Positions 53,545 through 62,474 of a stretch of DNA of 64,000 bases are shown here, one piece after another. Within the stretch, counting starts at the first letter, position 1. Every line of letters begins with the position of its first letter. A program made the translations under genes and the position numbers. Under the pieces are notes generated by a model. It was not told the origin of the DNA. It ran no database searches and was given only the letters and a program-made list of their open reading frames with translations. The stretch spans positions 166,001 to 230,000 of the forward strand of contig OZ025667.1 in the NCBI GenBank assembly GCA_964019335.1, written 5' to 3'. The DNA is from Diplonema japonicum (taxonomy: Eukaryota; Euglenozoa; Diplonemea; Diplonemida; Diplonemidae).

Positions 53545-54076
53545 ATGCCTGCCAATACAGGAAGAAGAGAGCACCTAGACGATGCGCAATTTGTGAAAGA
53601 GTTGGAAAAGCTTTACTCCTTGGGACGGACGGAGGCCGCAGGAAATGTTGCAATCAGTTTCAGCAAAATTCCTCAAAAATGGATCAAGGCGAAAGTGGCG
53701 GACAAGAAGAACAAAAAGAAATCCACCGGTGTCTCTGGTGTTATGGAAAAACCCCACGCCATCGTGCGTGCCAAACGGCAGGGGAAAACGATATCATGTG
53801 TTGTGGGCGAAGAAGACCTACTTAGATTTCAGGTTTCTTTTTTTTGGGGGGGGGGAAATACGTTATAACAAAACAGTCTAACCTTGCTGCTTGCCTCAAG
53901 AGCAATATCGACACGTTGAGAAAAGCTGACAAAATAAGTAAAAAAGAGAAGAAGGCGAAAAAGAAAGTATGTGTGCAACGAAAAAGAAATGAGGAAAAAA
54001 CCCCCTTTAACAGGCCGCAAAGGCAGCCGCAGCAGCTGCAGCAAAAGAAGCAGAAAAGGAGACTGCTCAAGAGTAG
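53545..54076 (+). CDS. SRP14: Signal recognition particle 14 kDa protein
   Basis: Exons 53545-53832, 53877-53966 and 54014-54076 (44- and 47-nt introns) give 146 residues. The fold is visible: DDAQFVKELEKLYSLGRT (helix 1), VAISFSKIP (strand), a Lys-rich loop, then AIVRAKRQGKTISCVVGEEDLLRFQ. Splicing then adds SNLAACLKSNIDTLRK, the C-terminal helix, and an Ala/Lys/Glu-rich tail as in many SRP14 proteins. With SRP9 it binds the Alu domain of SRP RNA and slows elongation while the ribosome is delivered to the ER. SRP9 is not in this window. Confidence 0.9.
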
Positions 54077-54423
54077 GAAAAGATTATGGAAATGTGGGAG
54101 GGGGGAGGAAAAGAAGAGAAGGGGGGGGGGAAACATAGTGATTATTTTCCCCTCCTGAAAGAACCCCCCCCTTTTTTTTATATTTTACTTCACTCACTCC
54201 TGGCAAAACCCTCCCCCCCCCCCCCCTCCCCGCTTCCCCTTTCTTCCAAGTTTTTTTTGTCTTTCAAACGGATCCGTCATAAGAAGAAAAAAAAAAAAGA
54301 AAAAAAAGAAAAGTGTTCAGCCCCGGCAACCCCCTCCAGCCTTTCTTTCCTACTTTTTTACTTTTTGCCAAAGTTCGGAAAAAAATCTTTTTTTTTTGTC
54401 AACAACAAAATCATCCCCTATAG
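54077..54423. other. Intergenic with acceptor-like end
   Basis: No gene seen. G, C and A runs, ending in a T9 tract and CCCTATAG directly before the next ATG. Confidence 0.6.
54388..54423 (+). promoter_or_regulatory. Acceptor-like signal abutting ATG
   Basis: A T-rich tract and CTATAG end exactly one base before ATG 54424. If this is a (trans-)splice acceptor, all of the 5' leader would come from the upstream exon or spliced leader. Confidence 0.4.
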
Positions 54424-56832
54424 ATGGACAATGTAAGCTTGAGCACCTCGCCAAGCTTCCGAAGCAGCTTGAGCACCCAAGAGGAAACGATCGAGGATCA
54501 GCGAGGTGTGGGCTTCACAGAAGTGGTGCCGGTACCGTACACTGGAGAGGAGGACAAGGAGTCCAGGAAACTATCTGTCGCGCGTTCAGGTTCGGTGGCC
54601 ATTGTTGTGGACCCGGTGGAGAGGTTCTGGTATCTGCCTCGCACCCGGCACGTTCAGTTTCTCTTTCTCTTCTGCATACTCTACCAGATACTCTTCTTGG
54701 TGGTGGCGGTGGTGCGCCAAAACAGACTCTTCACGATCATCAACATCGAGGTGGTGACCTTCCTCACGTTGTGCGTAGCATGTCTTTCCGTTCCCTCGTT
54801 TCAAATCCCTGTAATCGTTGGTGCGGCGCTGCATAGCATCGTGGCTGCCTACGCCTGCTCCTATTCCTTATCGGGTGTTGTCCACCTCTTTATCCCGCCT
54901 CTTGTTCTCGGGGTTCCACTGCTCTTTCTCTCCATCGGGGTCAAAGGATACGAGGTGCACGATGATTCGGGAAAGGCAGACCTCGAGTCCTCCAGGGGCA
55001 TCATCGTGCCCGTCCCTTCAGAGAAGTACCGTGCCGTCTTCCTCCACATTCCGCATATGTACGTGAGCCTGCTCATCGTCGTTTGTTTCATTGTCACCTT
55101 CCACGAGGATGGCAATGGAAAGATCACTCTCGACAAATGGTCGGAGCTCATTAGCTGGCTGATGGTGGTGTCACCTGCGTGGTACATCTTCAAGACCTCC
55201 CCGGACCTTGTGGTTGTGTTTTTCGAGGGCATGGTGCGTCCTATGTTCCCAGAGGAGACACGCAATGAGACAGCTATCCAAACGCCAAGAGAGTCCTGGC
55301 GTGTCCCGCCTGCTAGGTCGGCATGGGACTCTCCAGTGCGATCCGAGGCAGAAAAATGGAGAAAGACACCCTCCACAGTGAGTTTGATATCCATCAAATC
55401 CCCCGACAGCCTGGTGTCCAGCGTGTCAGAGAACGAGTCGCCAAAGTCGGCGTCCGTCATGTCGAACCCTTTGGCATCCTCCAGTGCCCAGCAAGTGCAG
55501 ACAGCGTCTCCTAGAGGCGTGCTGAAGTCTTCACACATGCGGCACAGGACAAAGAAGAATTCAAGCACGCAGTTGAAAAACGTCGATTGGCGGCGGGGTG
55601 CCGTTATAGGAAAGGGTGGCTTCGGAGCAGTCTTCATCGGGCTGAACGAGGCGAACGGGCAGCTGATGGCCGTTAAGATGATCGCATTCGACCCGAAGGA
55701 CCGCACCGTGCAGCGCAAGCTGGCCCTGCTCTCCAACGAGATCGCGCTGATGAAGACGCTGGAGCACCCGAACATCGTGTCTTACTACTTCACAGAACGT
55801 GTGGGGAACATCATGAACATCTTCATGGAGTACGTGGCGGGAGGCTCGCTTCTGCATGTTCTGAACCAGTTCGGCCCGTTGGGAGACTACGTCAGCTCGG
55901 CATATGCAGAGCAAGTCCTTATAGGATTGGAGTACCTCCACTCGATGGGTGTCGTCCACCGTGACATCAAATGCGCCAACGTCCTCCTAACAGTCGACGG
56001 TGTATGTAAACTGGCAGACTTTGGAGCCGCGATACACTTAACAAAAATGTTAGTAAAGGACAACGGGGCCATCGGGGGTGTGCAAGGTACACCTGTGTGG
56101 ATGGCACCGGAAGTCGTGACGGAACAAGGGCACGATTGGAGGTGTGACATATGGTCGTTAGGCTGCACTGTGATGGAGATGCTCACTGCGAAGTCGCCGT
56201 TTTCCCATTACGGGGCACCTCCCTTGAGGACGCTGCAGCTCATCGTCAATGAAAGGATACAGCTTCCAGAAAGAATATCATCAAGCGCGAGAAGTTTAAT
56301 GATGCAGTGCTTTAATAAGAACCCGGAGGGGAGGCCCTCCGCGGAACAGCTTCTCCAACACAAGTGGTTCAGTGATGACGCGTCGATCTGTACAAGACCG
56401 TCTAGCCAGGGGACACGTTCTGATGTTGTTTCTGTCACCTCACGAGGAACATCCCAGGCTAGTTCCTTGGGCAAGAGCCAACGGTACCAAGACGCCATGA
56501 AGGGGCTGCCTTTGCCTCTCCCCAGCCGCGAATCTGACATTCAGAAAATGCGGAAATTGGCTGCAGTTAAGATGGATATAGAGTCCAGAGCGTCCTTAAT
56601 GAAGGCCCCAAAGACTTGTTCCACGATAGTCGCTGGGAAGAAGACGCCTGATACAGTGCGGGATGCGGAGTGTCTTGAAAACCCAATGGTGCAGATCATG
56701 CTAGGGGAGAAGCACTATGAGGATTCAGTGTTCAATCTGCCTCCAAACTTCCACAAACTCGTGAACCTTTCTGCAACTTCGCGAAATAACCTCGATTCTT
56801 CTACTTGGGCGGATGGTATGCCATGGGAGTGA
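54424..56832 (+). CDS. Membrane-anchored MAP3K-like (STE11-type) kinase
   Basis: It encodes 802 residues in one exon. The N-terminus (about 60-265) has about six hydrophobic segments (HVQFLFLFCILYQILFLVV, IEVVTFLTLCVACLSV, IPVIVGAALHSIVAAY, GVVHLFIPPLVLGVPLLF, YVSLLIVVCFIVTF, WLMVVSPAWYIF). A Ser/Pro-rich linker leads to a kinase domain at about 388-650: GKGGFGAVF, AVKM, HRDIKCANVLL, LADFGAA, GTPVWMAPEV, CDIWSLGC and RPSAEQLLQHKWF. All catalytic residues (Lys, HRD Asp, DFG Asp) are present, and GTPVWMAPEV is typical of STE11/MEKK kinases. A polytopic membrane domain ahead of a MAP3K-type kinase suggests signalling from a membrane; the input signal is unknown. Confidence 0.85.
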   Translation: MDNVSLSTSPSFRSSLSTQEETIEDQRGVGFTEVVPVPYTGEEDKESRKLSVARSGSVAIVVDPVERFWYLPRTRHVQFLFLFCILYQILFLVVAVVRQNRLFTIINIEVVTFLTLCVACLSVPSFQIPVIVGAALHSIVAAYACSYSLSGVVHLFIPPLVLGVPLLFLSIGVKGYEVHDDSGKADLESSRGIIVPVPSEKYRAVFLHIPHMYVSLLIVVCFIVTFHEDGNGKITLDKWSELISWLMVVSPAWYIFKTSPDLVVVFFEGMVRPMFPEETRNETAIQTPRESWRVPPARSAWDSPVRSEAEKWRKTPSTVSLISIKSPDSLVSSVSENESPKSASVMSNPLASSSAQQVQTASPRGVLKSSHMRHRTKKNSSTQLKNVDWRRGAVIGKGGFGAVFIGLNEANGQLMAVKMIAFDPKDRTVQRKLALLSNEIALMKTLEHPNIVSYYFTERVGNIMNIFMEYVAGGSLLHVLNQFGPLGDYVSSAYAEQVLIGLEYLHSMGVVHRDIKCANVLLTVDGVCKLADFGAAIHLTKMLVKDNGAIGGVQGTPVWMAPEVVTEQGHDWRCDIWSLGCTVMEMLTAKSPFSHYGAPPLRTLQLIVNERIQLPERISSSARSLMMQCFNKNPEGRPSAEQLLQHKWFSDDASICTRPSSQGTRSDVVSVTSRGTSQASSLGKSQRYQDAMKGLPLPLPSRESDIQKMRKLAAVKMDIESRASLMKAPKTCSTIVAGKKTPDTVRDAECLENPMVQIMLGEKHYEDSVFNLPPNFHKLVNLSATSRNNLDSSTWADGMPWE

Positions 56833-57942
56833 AAAAAAAAAAAGAAAAAAAAAAAAGGAACTGATGCCCGTTCGCCGGTGTCTGAGACGTAAGCCTAAGC
56901 CGTGTGTGAATTCGGCTTCTTTTTCTTCTCCCTCTGCTCTTATCTTTTTTTTTTTTTTTTTTTTTTTTTCCTTATTTCTTTTTTTTCTTAACACGGTACT
57001 GGGACAATTAAGATCAACAGGGACAACCCTTGGGAGGGTACCTGCGTTTGCCAGAAAAGTTTTTTTTTTTCTCGATGATATATGTATATCATGTCCACCA
57101 AAGGTTTTTCATAGGTGAACAGCAGTCCGTAAGACATATTGGATATCAGCCAAACCCCCCCCCGAGTTTTTTTTTCTGTTTTGCAGTAGATTATTTATTT
57201 CTTGTTTTGTCATCGGAAGGGAAAAAAAAAGTAAATAAAGTTTTCTTTTTTTTCTTTTTTTATTTCTCTCCCCCCTTTTTTTTTACTTTTTTTTTATTGT
57301 TTTCTTTTTCCTCTCTTCCCGTTGAATCTAATAAAGCATTTAAAAAAAAAAAAAGAAAGAACGAAGGAACAAGGACGAGCAAGGCGTGACCTGAGGTTTT
57401 TTTTACACCGAAGAAGAAGAAAAATCGGCTTTTCTTTTTTTGAAGTGGTTCTAAGTCATGTGGGTGCGTTGCCCGTCATATACTTTCTTCTTCTTTTTTT
57501 TCATCCCCCCCTCCCCCATATCGTATTTGGACTTATGGACTAATGAACCAAAAAGTTTTTAATTATTGCCAATCATACTTTTCTTTACTTTCTAAACTCT
57601 CTCTTTCGGAAAAGAAATGCAGCCCCCTTCATGGGGGGCTTTTTTTTTTTTTCTCTTTTTTTTTCCCGTATTAAGTTCAATTTCAGTCAGCTTGTTTTTT
57701 TTTTTTTTTTTTTTTTTTCTTCTTCTGGAAGGGGAAAAAAAAAAAAAGAAGTCGCTGGTTTTGTGCAAAGTTGTGTTTACAGCTTGTTCGGCTTTAACCT
57801 TTAAAGGGATCGACCTGACTTTTTGTTTGTGCAAAGTGGGGGGGGGGGGGGGGGGGGTGCTGGTAAGAAACGGGGAAACGTTTCCGTTTCCTTAGCCGTT
57901 TCTTTAAAATTAAATTAAATTAAATTAAATTAAATTTTTCAG

Positions 57943-58373
57943 ATACTGTGAAACAAAAAATCAGGGAGATACAATGTTCGGACCGCCAAAACATCCGGTG
58001 ATTTTTTTTTTCTTCCGGACATTTTTTTGGGCACTTTTCTAAGGGTGTACCTAGCCTGTCAGCTTTGTTGTTTCTTCCTTGTTCAGAAGAGGCTTGCGAC
58101 CCGCAGTAACGGTGCAGCTACCAAAGCGGTGCTTCCAGTCTGATATACTGGACATTGGCTCCATGACGCAAACCCGCAAAGTACAAGAACAACCCAAAAG
58201 CAAGCACAATGAGTGGTTCGGTTCGACAAGTTTGTGGTAGAAGTGAATAATCAGGATCTGAGGTGTCTTTTAGTTCTTGGAAAAGTCCGTAAATTCAATT
58301 CTCTGATAATCGGTGAGCCCTTTAATAAAAAAAAGGGGGGGTCCCAAGAAAAAATATTTTTGTTTTACAGTAC
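57943..58373. mobile_element. Possible TIR element, ATACTGT ends
   Basis: ATACTGTGAAACAAAAAA at the left and TTTTTGTTTTACAGTAC at the right are imperfect inverted repeats. The element lies between two GGAAACG-rich patches (57865-57892 and 58376-58396), as if inserted into, or part of, an older GGAAAC element. The ends resemble those at 60518-60783. Confidence 0.4.
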
Positions 58374-58796
58374 TTAAGGAAACGCGTTTCCTTTTCAGAG
58401 GAAATGTGGTACGGCCCCAAAACATTCCCCACACACACACACATTTTTTTTTTGACTATAACCATTTAACCTAGTCGTTTCAAACGAAACGTCAGGATAG
58501 TTTTTTTTGTCAAAAAAACCACAAAAAAAAAGAGAGAATTCCCCCCTCCCCTCCAAATGTCCATAAGGCGTGTGCATACAAATACTAGGACCGACTTTTT
58601 TTTTTTTTTTTTTTTTTTTTTACACTTCTGCTATTATAGGCCTTACGCAAAGGATAATTCTGAGACACTGAACTCTCCTATTTGAAAAGAACTCACCCTT
58701 CTTAAAGGCGCACTCAGAATGTGCTGGAACATGATGCTCGTCCACAGTCGGAAGGACTGCGCTCTTGAAAGTGCTGGTAAAGCTTCTCCCCCTCCT

Positions 58797-58980
58797 CCCC
58801 CCCTAGGGCTATGCTGGCAGGAAACGTTTCCGTTTCCGTTTCCGTTTCCATACTTTTCAAAATTCTTATGGAAACGGCTTCCTTCTTAAGGAAACATAGG
58901 AAACGTTTCCGTTTCCGTTTCCCTTTTTTTCAAAAAATGCATGGAAACGCGTTTCCATGCCAGCATGCCCTAGGGGGGGG
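58797..58980. mobile_element. GGAAAC fold-back element, locus 2
   Basis: Inverted ends CCCTAGGGCTATGCTGGCA (left) and TGCCAGCATGCCCTAGGGG (right) enclose tandem GGAAACG/CGTTTCC units, matching the element at 25507-25621. It is about 184 bp and non-coding. Confidence 0.75.
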
Positions 58981-59414
58981 TCATAAGGGGGTCGTTATTT
59001 GCCCTTTTTCAGGCTCTTCGCCAAGGGCATTTTGGGCCCTTAAAAAAACTGTAACCACCAAAAGTGCCCACAAATCACCCAAACCCCCGTTTCCCGATGT
59101 TTTCCGGCCCCAGAAGTGCCCAGAATCATGTTCTAATTTTGGGGCCCCCGTTTGGTACTTTCCTATGTAATCCTAGGGAACATAAAATAGGGGCTCCTAG
59201 GATTGCATAGGGAAAGTACCAAACGGGGGCCCCAAAATTAGAACATGATTCTGGGCACTTCTGGGACCGGAAAACATCGGGAAACGGGGGTTTGGGTGAT
59301 TTGTGGGCACTTTTGGGGTGGTTACAGTTTTTTTAAGGGCCCAAAATGCCCTTGGCGAAGAGCCTGAAAAAGGGCAAAAAGTGGCCCTTTTTAAGGACCA
59401 TATGACCCCCCCTA
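58972..59414. mobile_element. Long near-perfect hairpin element
   Basis: Arms of roughly 190-200 bp (about 58981-59178 and 59197-59410) are almost exact inverted copies around a loop of about 18 bases. The outer ends read TAGGGGGGGTCATA and TATGACCCCCCCTA. It shares its left end with the G-run of the GGAAAC element, the same arrangement as at 25.5-26.2 kb. Confidence 0.8.
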
Positions 59415-59523
59415 CCCCCCCCATCCCATTCTATCTGTTTTCTATTGGTTCTTTTATTATTAATACTTAGTGAATTTTTTTTCGTTTCACGCCTTAACGC
59501 GCACTTTTTTTTTTTTTTTTTAA

Positions 59524-59791
59524 GGTGGTGGGGATAACATGGAAATATAAGAAGTACATCAGATGTGTTGTTCGCTGTTGACCTCCTCGTCGGTCATCAT
59601 CGGTAGCGCCCGAGTGGAAGAAGGTAACGCAGATGCTCGGTGACGAACGGGCAGCAAACTGCACGAGTGCAGAATCTTGGTTACCCGGGACGCCCCGGCT
59701 AGGGTTGAGCACACCGCACGCATTAAGGACACGACGCGGAACGCAGAAGAAGCTACTGCTCGGCCGAGGAGCGCCCCCTGTAATCAAGTAG
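59524..59791 (+). repeat. Dispersed repeat R2, copy 1
   Basis: It begins GGTGGTGGGGATAACATGG, contains TGTTCGCTGTTGACCTCCTC and GACGAACGGGCAGCAAACTG, and ends CCTGTAATCAAGTAG. It matches 61008-61268 over nearly its full length and 61858-61975 with an internal deletion. Confidence 0.85.
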
Positions 59792-59803
59792 GTAGTTCGT
59801 GCT

Positions 59804-59850
59804 TCATTGCACGCTTAACGCCACCTAGTGTTGCAATCAAAGCCCCATTT
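59804..59850 (+). repeat. Short dispersed repeat R3, copy 2
   Basis: Counterpart of 30364-30410, here only 12 bases downstream of R2 copy 1. Confidence 0.75.
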
Positions 59851-60517
59851 TTTTTTTTTTTGTTTGAATACAAAATCAGTCTTCTCTGATTTTTTTTTTT
59901 ATATTTTTTATAAAAAGCTTTCACTGTAAAAGGCTGGCTGTAGACAGGTGTTCATGAAGTAGCGCCCCCCCCCCCCCCCCCTTTAACAAATCATGGACAG
60001 CATTTAGTCCATCCCTCGCACTAAGGTTGAAAGAACTTATTAATATCAGTCGGTATTTCCCTCCTTACCTCCCCCACCCCCTTTTATTTTGTTGAAGGCG
60101 GCACCCCAATACACGACAATCAATAAAAAAAAAGGAGGGCTGATTTATCAGCGTGAGGGGGGTGATATAGTTTTTTTTTTTATTCGGCGCAGACTGGGGC
60201 GTATTTTTTTATGAAAATGCAGCAAACATGGTATACGGGTATATAGGTCCTCTTTCCCCCCCCCCCCCCCATTTTCTTTTTGTTATCATTTGTTCGTGGT
60301 GGTTCACGGAGTGGGTTCAAAAAAAAAAAAAAAAAAAAAAAGAATACTGATTTGTTAGAGGGAGGCCTTTGTAGTGAGAAATTGCTTTTTTTTTTTTTTT
60401 TTTTTTTTTTTTTCTTTCCCCGACTGCCAAGGGATGACTTTACTGTGCCTTGATTTTTCATTTTACCCTTTCACGGTGGAACCTCGAGGAAGCGGTCACA
60501 TTACTTGTCGGTAGTAA

Positions 60518-60783
60518 ATACTGTAAAGTGAAAAGCACCACCACGACGGACAAAAGTCCGAATTTTTTTCGCGTCCGGGAGTGAAGCCTGGCTCAACCCT
60601 GCCTGGGCTGACTTGCAAAAAAACCCCACCAATTTTCCCAGCATATTCACTTGCTTGTGTGGCCCTGCTTAAGAAAAACTCCCAGCTGACAACGTCCGGG
60701 TTATTTGGCGTCCGGGAGTTTGTCCGTCTGGGCGTTTTTCCTTCCGGATATTTGTCCATGCGATGTTGTACACTTTACAGTAT
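60518..60783. mobile_element. MITE-like element with ATACTGTAAAGTG ends
   Basis: A perfect 13-bp terminal inverted repeat (60518-60530 and 60771-60783) flanks 240 bp with further inverted pieces (GGACAAAAGTCCG, CCGGATATTTGTCC). It has no coding capacity. The left flank (CATTACTTGTCGGTAGTAAAT) resembles the flank of the TTATTTCAC element at about 39830. Confidence 0.7.
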
Positions 60784-61007
60784 GGAAACTTCTAGAAGGT
60801 CTGAAGAGCAGGTACCAGAACGACAGCGCAGCACGCAGTCGCTGATGAACAGAAGATGCGGCCGCAGGACCTGTAAGAATAGCAAATTCCAAAGTTTATC
60901 CCCCCCCCCCCCCCCCGAATACTTTCATTAAAAGAAGACTTGGCAGTTCTCTTGTCTTATCCAAAGGTCCGTGTTTTTTTTTTACCCTTGAATGTCTCTC
61001 TTTTTCA

Positions 61008-61268
61008 GGTGGTGGGGATAACATGGAAATATAAGAAATACATCAGATGTGTTGTTCGCTGTTGACCTCCTCGTCGGTCATCACCGGTAGCGCCCAGTGG
61101 AAGAACGTAACGCAGATGCTCAGGGGTGACGAACAGGCAGCAAACTGCATGAGCGCCGAATCTTGGTTACCCGGGACGCCCGGGCTGGGTTGAACTGTAC
61201 ACCGCACGCATTAAGGACACGACGCGGAACGCAGAAAAAACCGCGGTGCGCCTCCTGTAATCAAGTAG
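61008..61268 (+). repeat. Dispersed repeat R2, copy 2
   Basis: Same order of blocks as copy 1, in the same orientation. It is preceded by TTTTTCAG. Confidence 0.85.
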
Positions 61269-61429
61269 TGCAGGGCGCCGCCAACACGGTTGAGGCCTCC
61301 CTTCACTCTTATTTCTTTTTTTCCTTCTCCTTTTTAAAACAGTGGCCACCACCCGCATTATCAAATGTCATATCCTGCAGAAGGTTTTAAAAGCCGAACA
61401 ATCCTGTCTCTCTTTTTTTTCTTTTTTTT

Positions 61430-61800
61430 TGAGGCACCAAAGGTTGTGGAACTGTACAAGCTCAAGCTGACCCCGCGGCTCAGGGAGTATGGTGATCAGG
61501 TGCTGAGGTGGCTGCTGGCTGCGCTGCGGTGGGCGGAGGAGGGAACGTCCGTGTCGGCGATCGAGCTAGCGATTGACTTTGAATGCTACACGAAGAAGAC
61601 GTTGGGGTCAACGTCAACAAGAAGGCGGTGAGGATCAAGCGGATCCTGGATACGCTGCAGGCGCATGGCTGAGGGAGAAAAGGCGCGCTTTCCCGGCGAA
61701 GGTGAGATCACCACGATCCATTGGCCGCGTTTGATAGAAGGGCCCTGTTTGCATCGGACCGACAGCGACCAAGAGCTAGGCACTACGGTACGGTGGGCCG
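61430..61800 (+). pseudogene. LINE C-terminal fragment, decayed
   Basis: The frame reading EVLRWL-like QVLRWLLAALRWAEEG and AIELAIDFECYTKKTLG matches the C-terminal domain of the fragments at 5412 and 15566 (VELALDFENVTGKTLG; RLELAVDFIATEGL). It then breaks: a shift near 61610, a stop near 61671, and a further shift before a remnant of the RxxFASP motif near 61740. It lies between R2 copies 2 and 3. Confidence 0.65.
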
Positions 61801-61857
61801 TTGCTAACTTCGTTCCTATCATAGTGAATTTTTTTTTGATTTCTCTTTTTTTTTTTT

Positions 61858-61975
61858 GGGTGGTAGGGATAACATGGAGATTAAAGAAGTACACCAAATG
61901 TGTGTTCGCTGTTGACCTCCTCTTGACGAACAGGCAGCAAACTATATCCGCCGAGGTGCGCCCTGTAATCAAGTA
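61858..61975 (+). repeat. Dispersed repeat R2, copy 3 (internally deleted)
   Basis: Left end GGTAGGGATAACATGG and right end CCTGTAATCAAGTA are kept; about 140 bp of the middle is missing. Confidence 0.75.
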
Positions 61976-62474
61976 TACAGTGCTTGTGCAGGACGCTACC
62001 AACACTGGCCTCCTTTATCTCTGTTTTCTTCTTCTTTTTTTTTCTTTTTTTCTTTCTTTCTCCCGATATATAAAAAAAGAAAAAGAAAAACCAATTCATA
62101 ATCGTATTTCTTCTTTGCAAGCAAGGTGTTGTGTTGTCTTCCGACAGCTGGGGGCTTTTTTTTTCTTTCTTCTCAGGACAAGCCGATAACAGGGTAGAAG
62201 GGTGACCTGCCATGATACGGAGGAAGACACCAAGGACACGGCACACAAACAAAAGAAGGTCGGAACCAAGCGAATCATCCCAACAAAAAACAACCAAAGA
62301 AAGGCCGAAGCGCCCCAGAAGGGGGGAAATGAGTAGTAGAGACTGGGGAACGTTCCAGAACATAAACCTTTTTTATCTCCTCTCATTCTTCTTCATTCCC
62401 TTTTTTTTTGAGAAAAAAAAATGGAAAAAAAAAAACCCTCATCCATCCAGGGCAAAAAAAAAAAAAAAAAAAGA

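Larger units (their letters stand above)
56833..62474. other. Gene-free block with nested elements
   Basis: No host gene was found in 5.6 kb. It holds fold-back and TIR elements (57838-59414, 60518-60783), R2 repeat copies (59524, 61008, 61858), an R3 copy (59804), a decayed LINE piece (61430-61800) and homopolymers, including G20 at 57838-57857 and a (TTAAA)n microsatellite at 57905-57938. Confidence 0.65.

Noticed and set aside
61163-61390. Short frames inside R2 copies (MVTRDA...)
   Set aside because: The corresponding frames in the other R2 copies differ and break, so the similarity is at the DNA level, not protein-coding.
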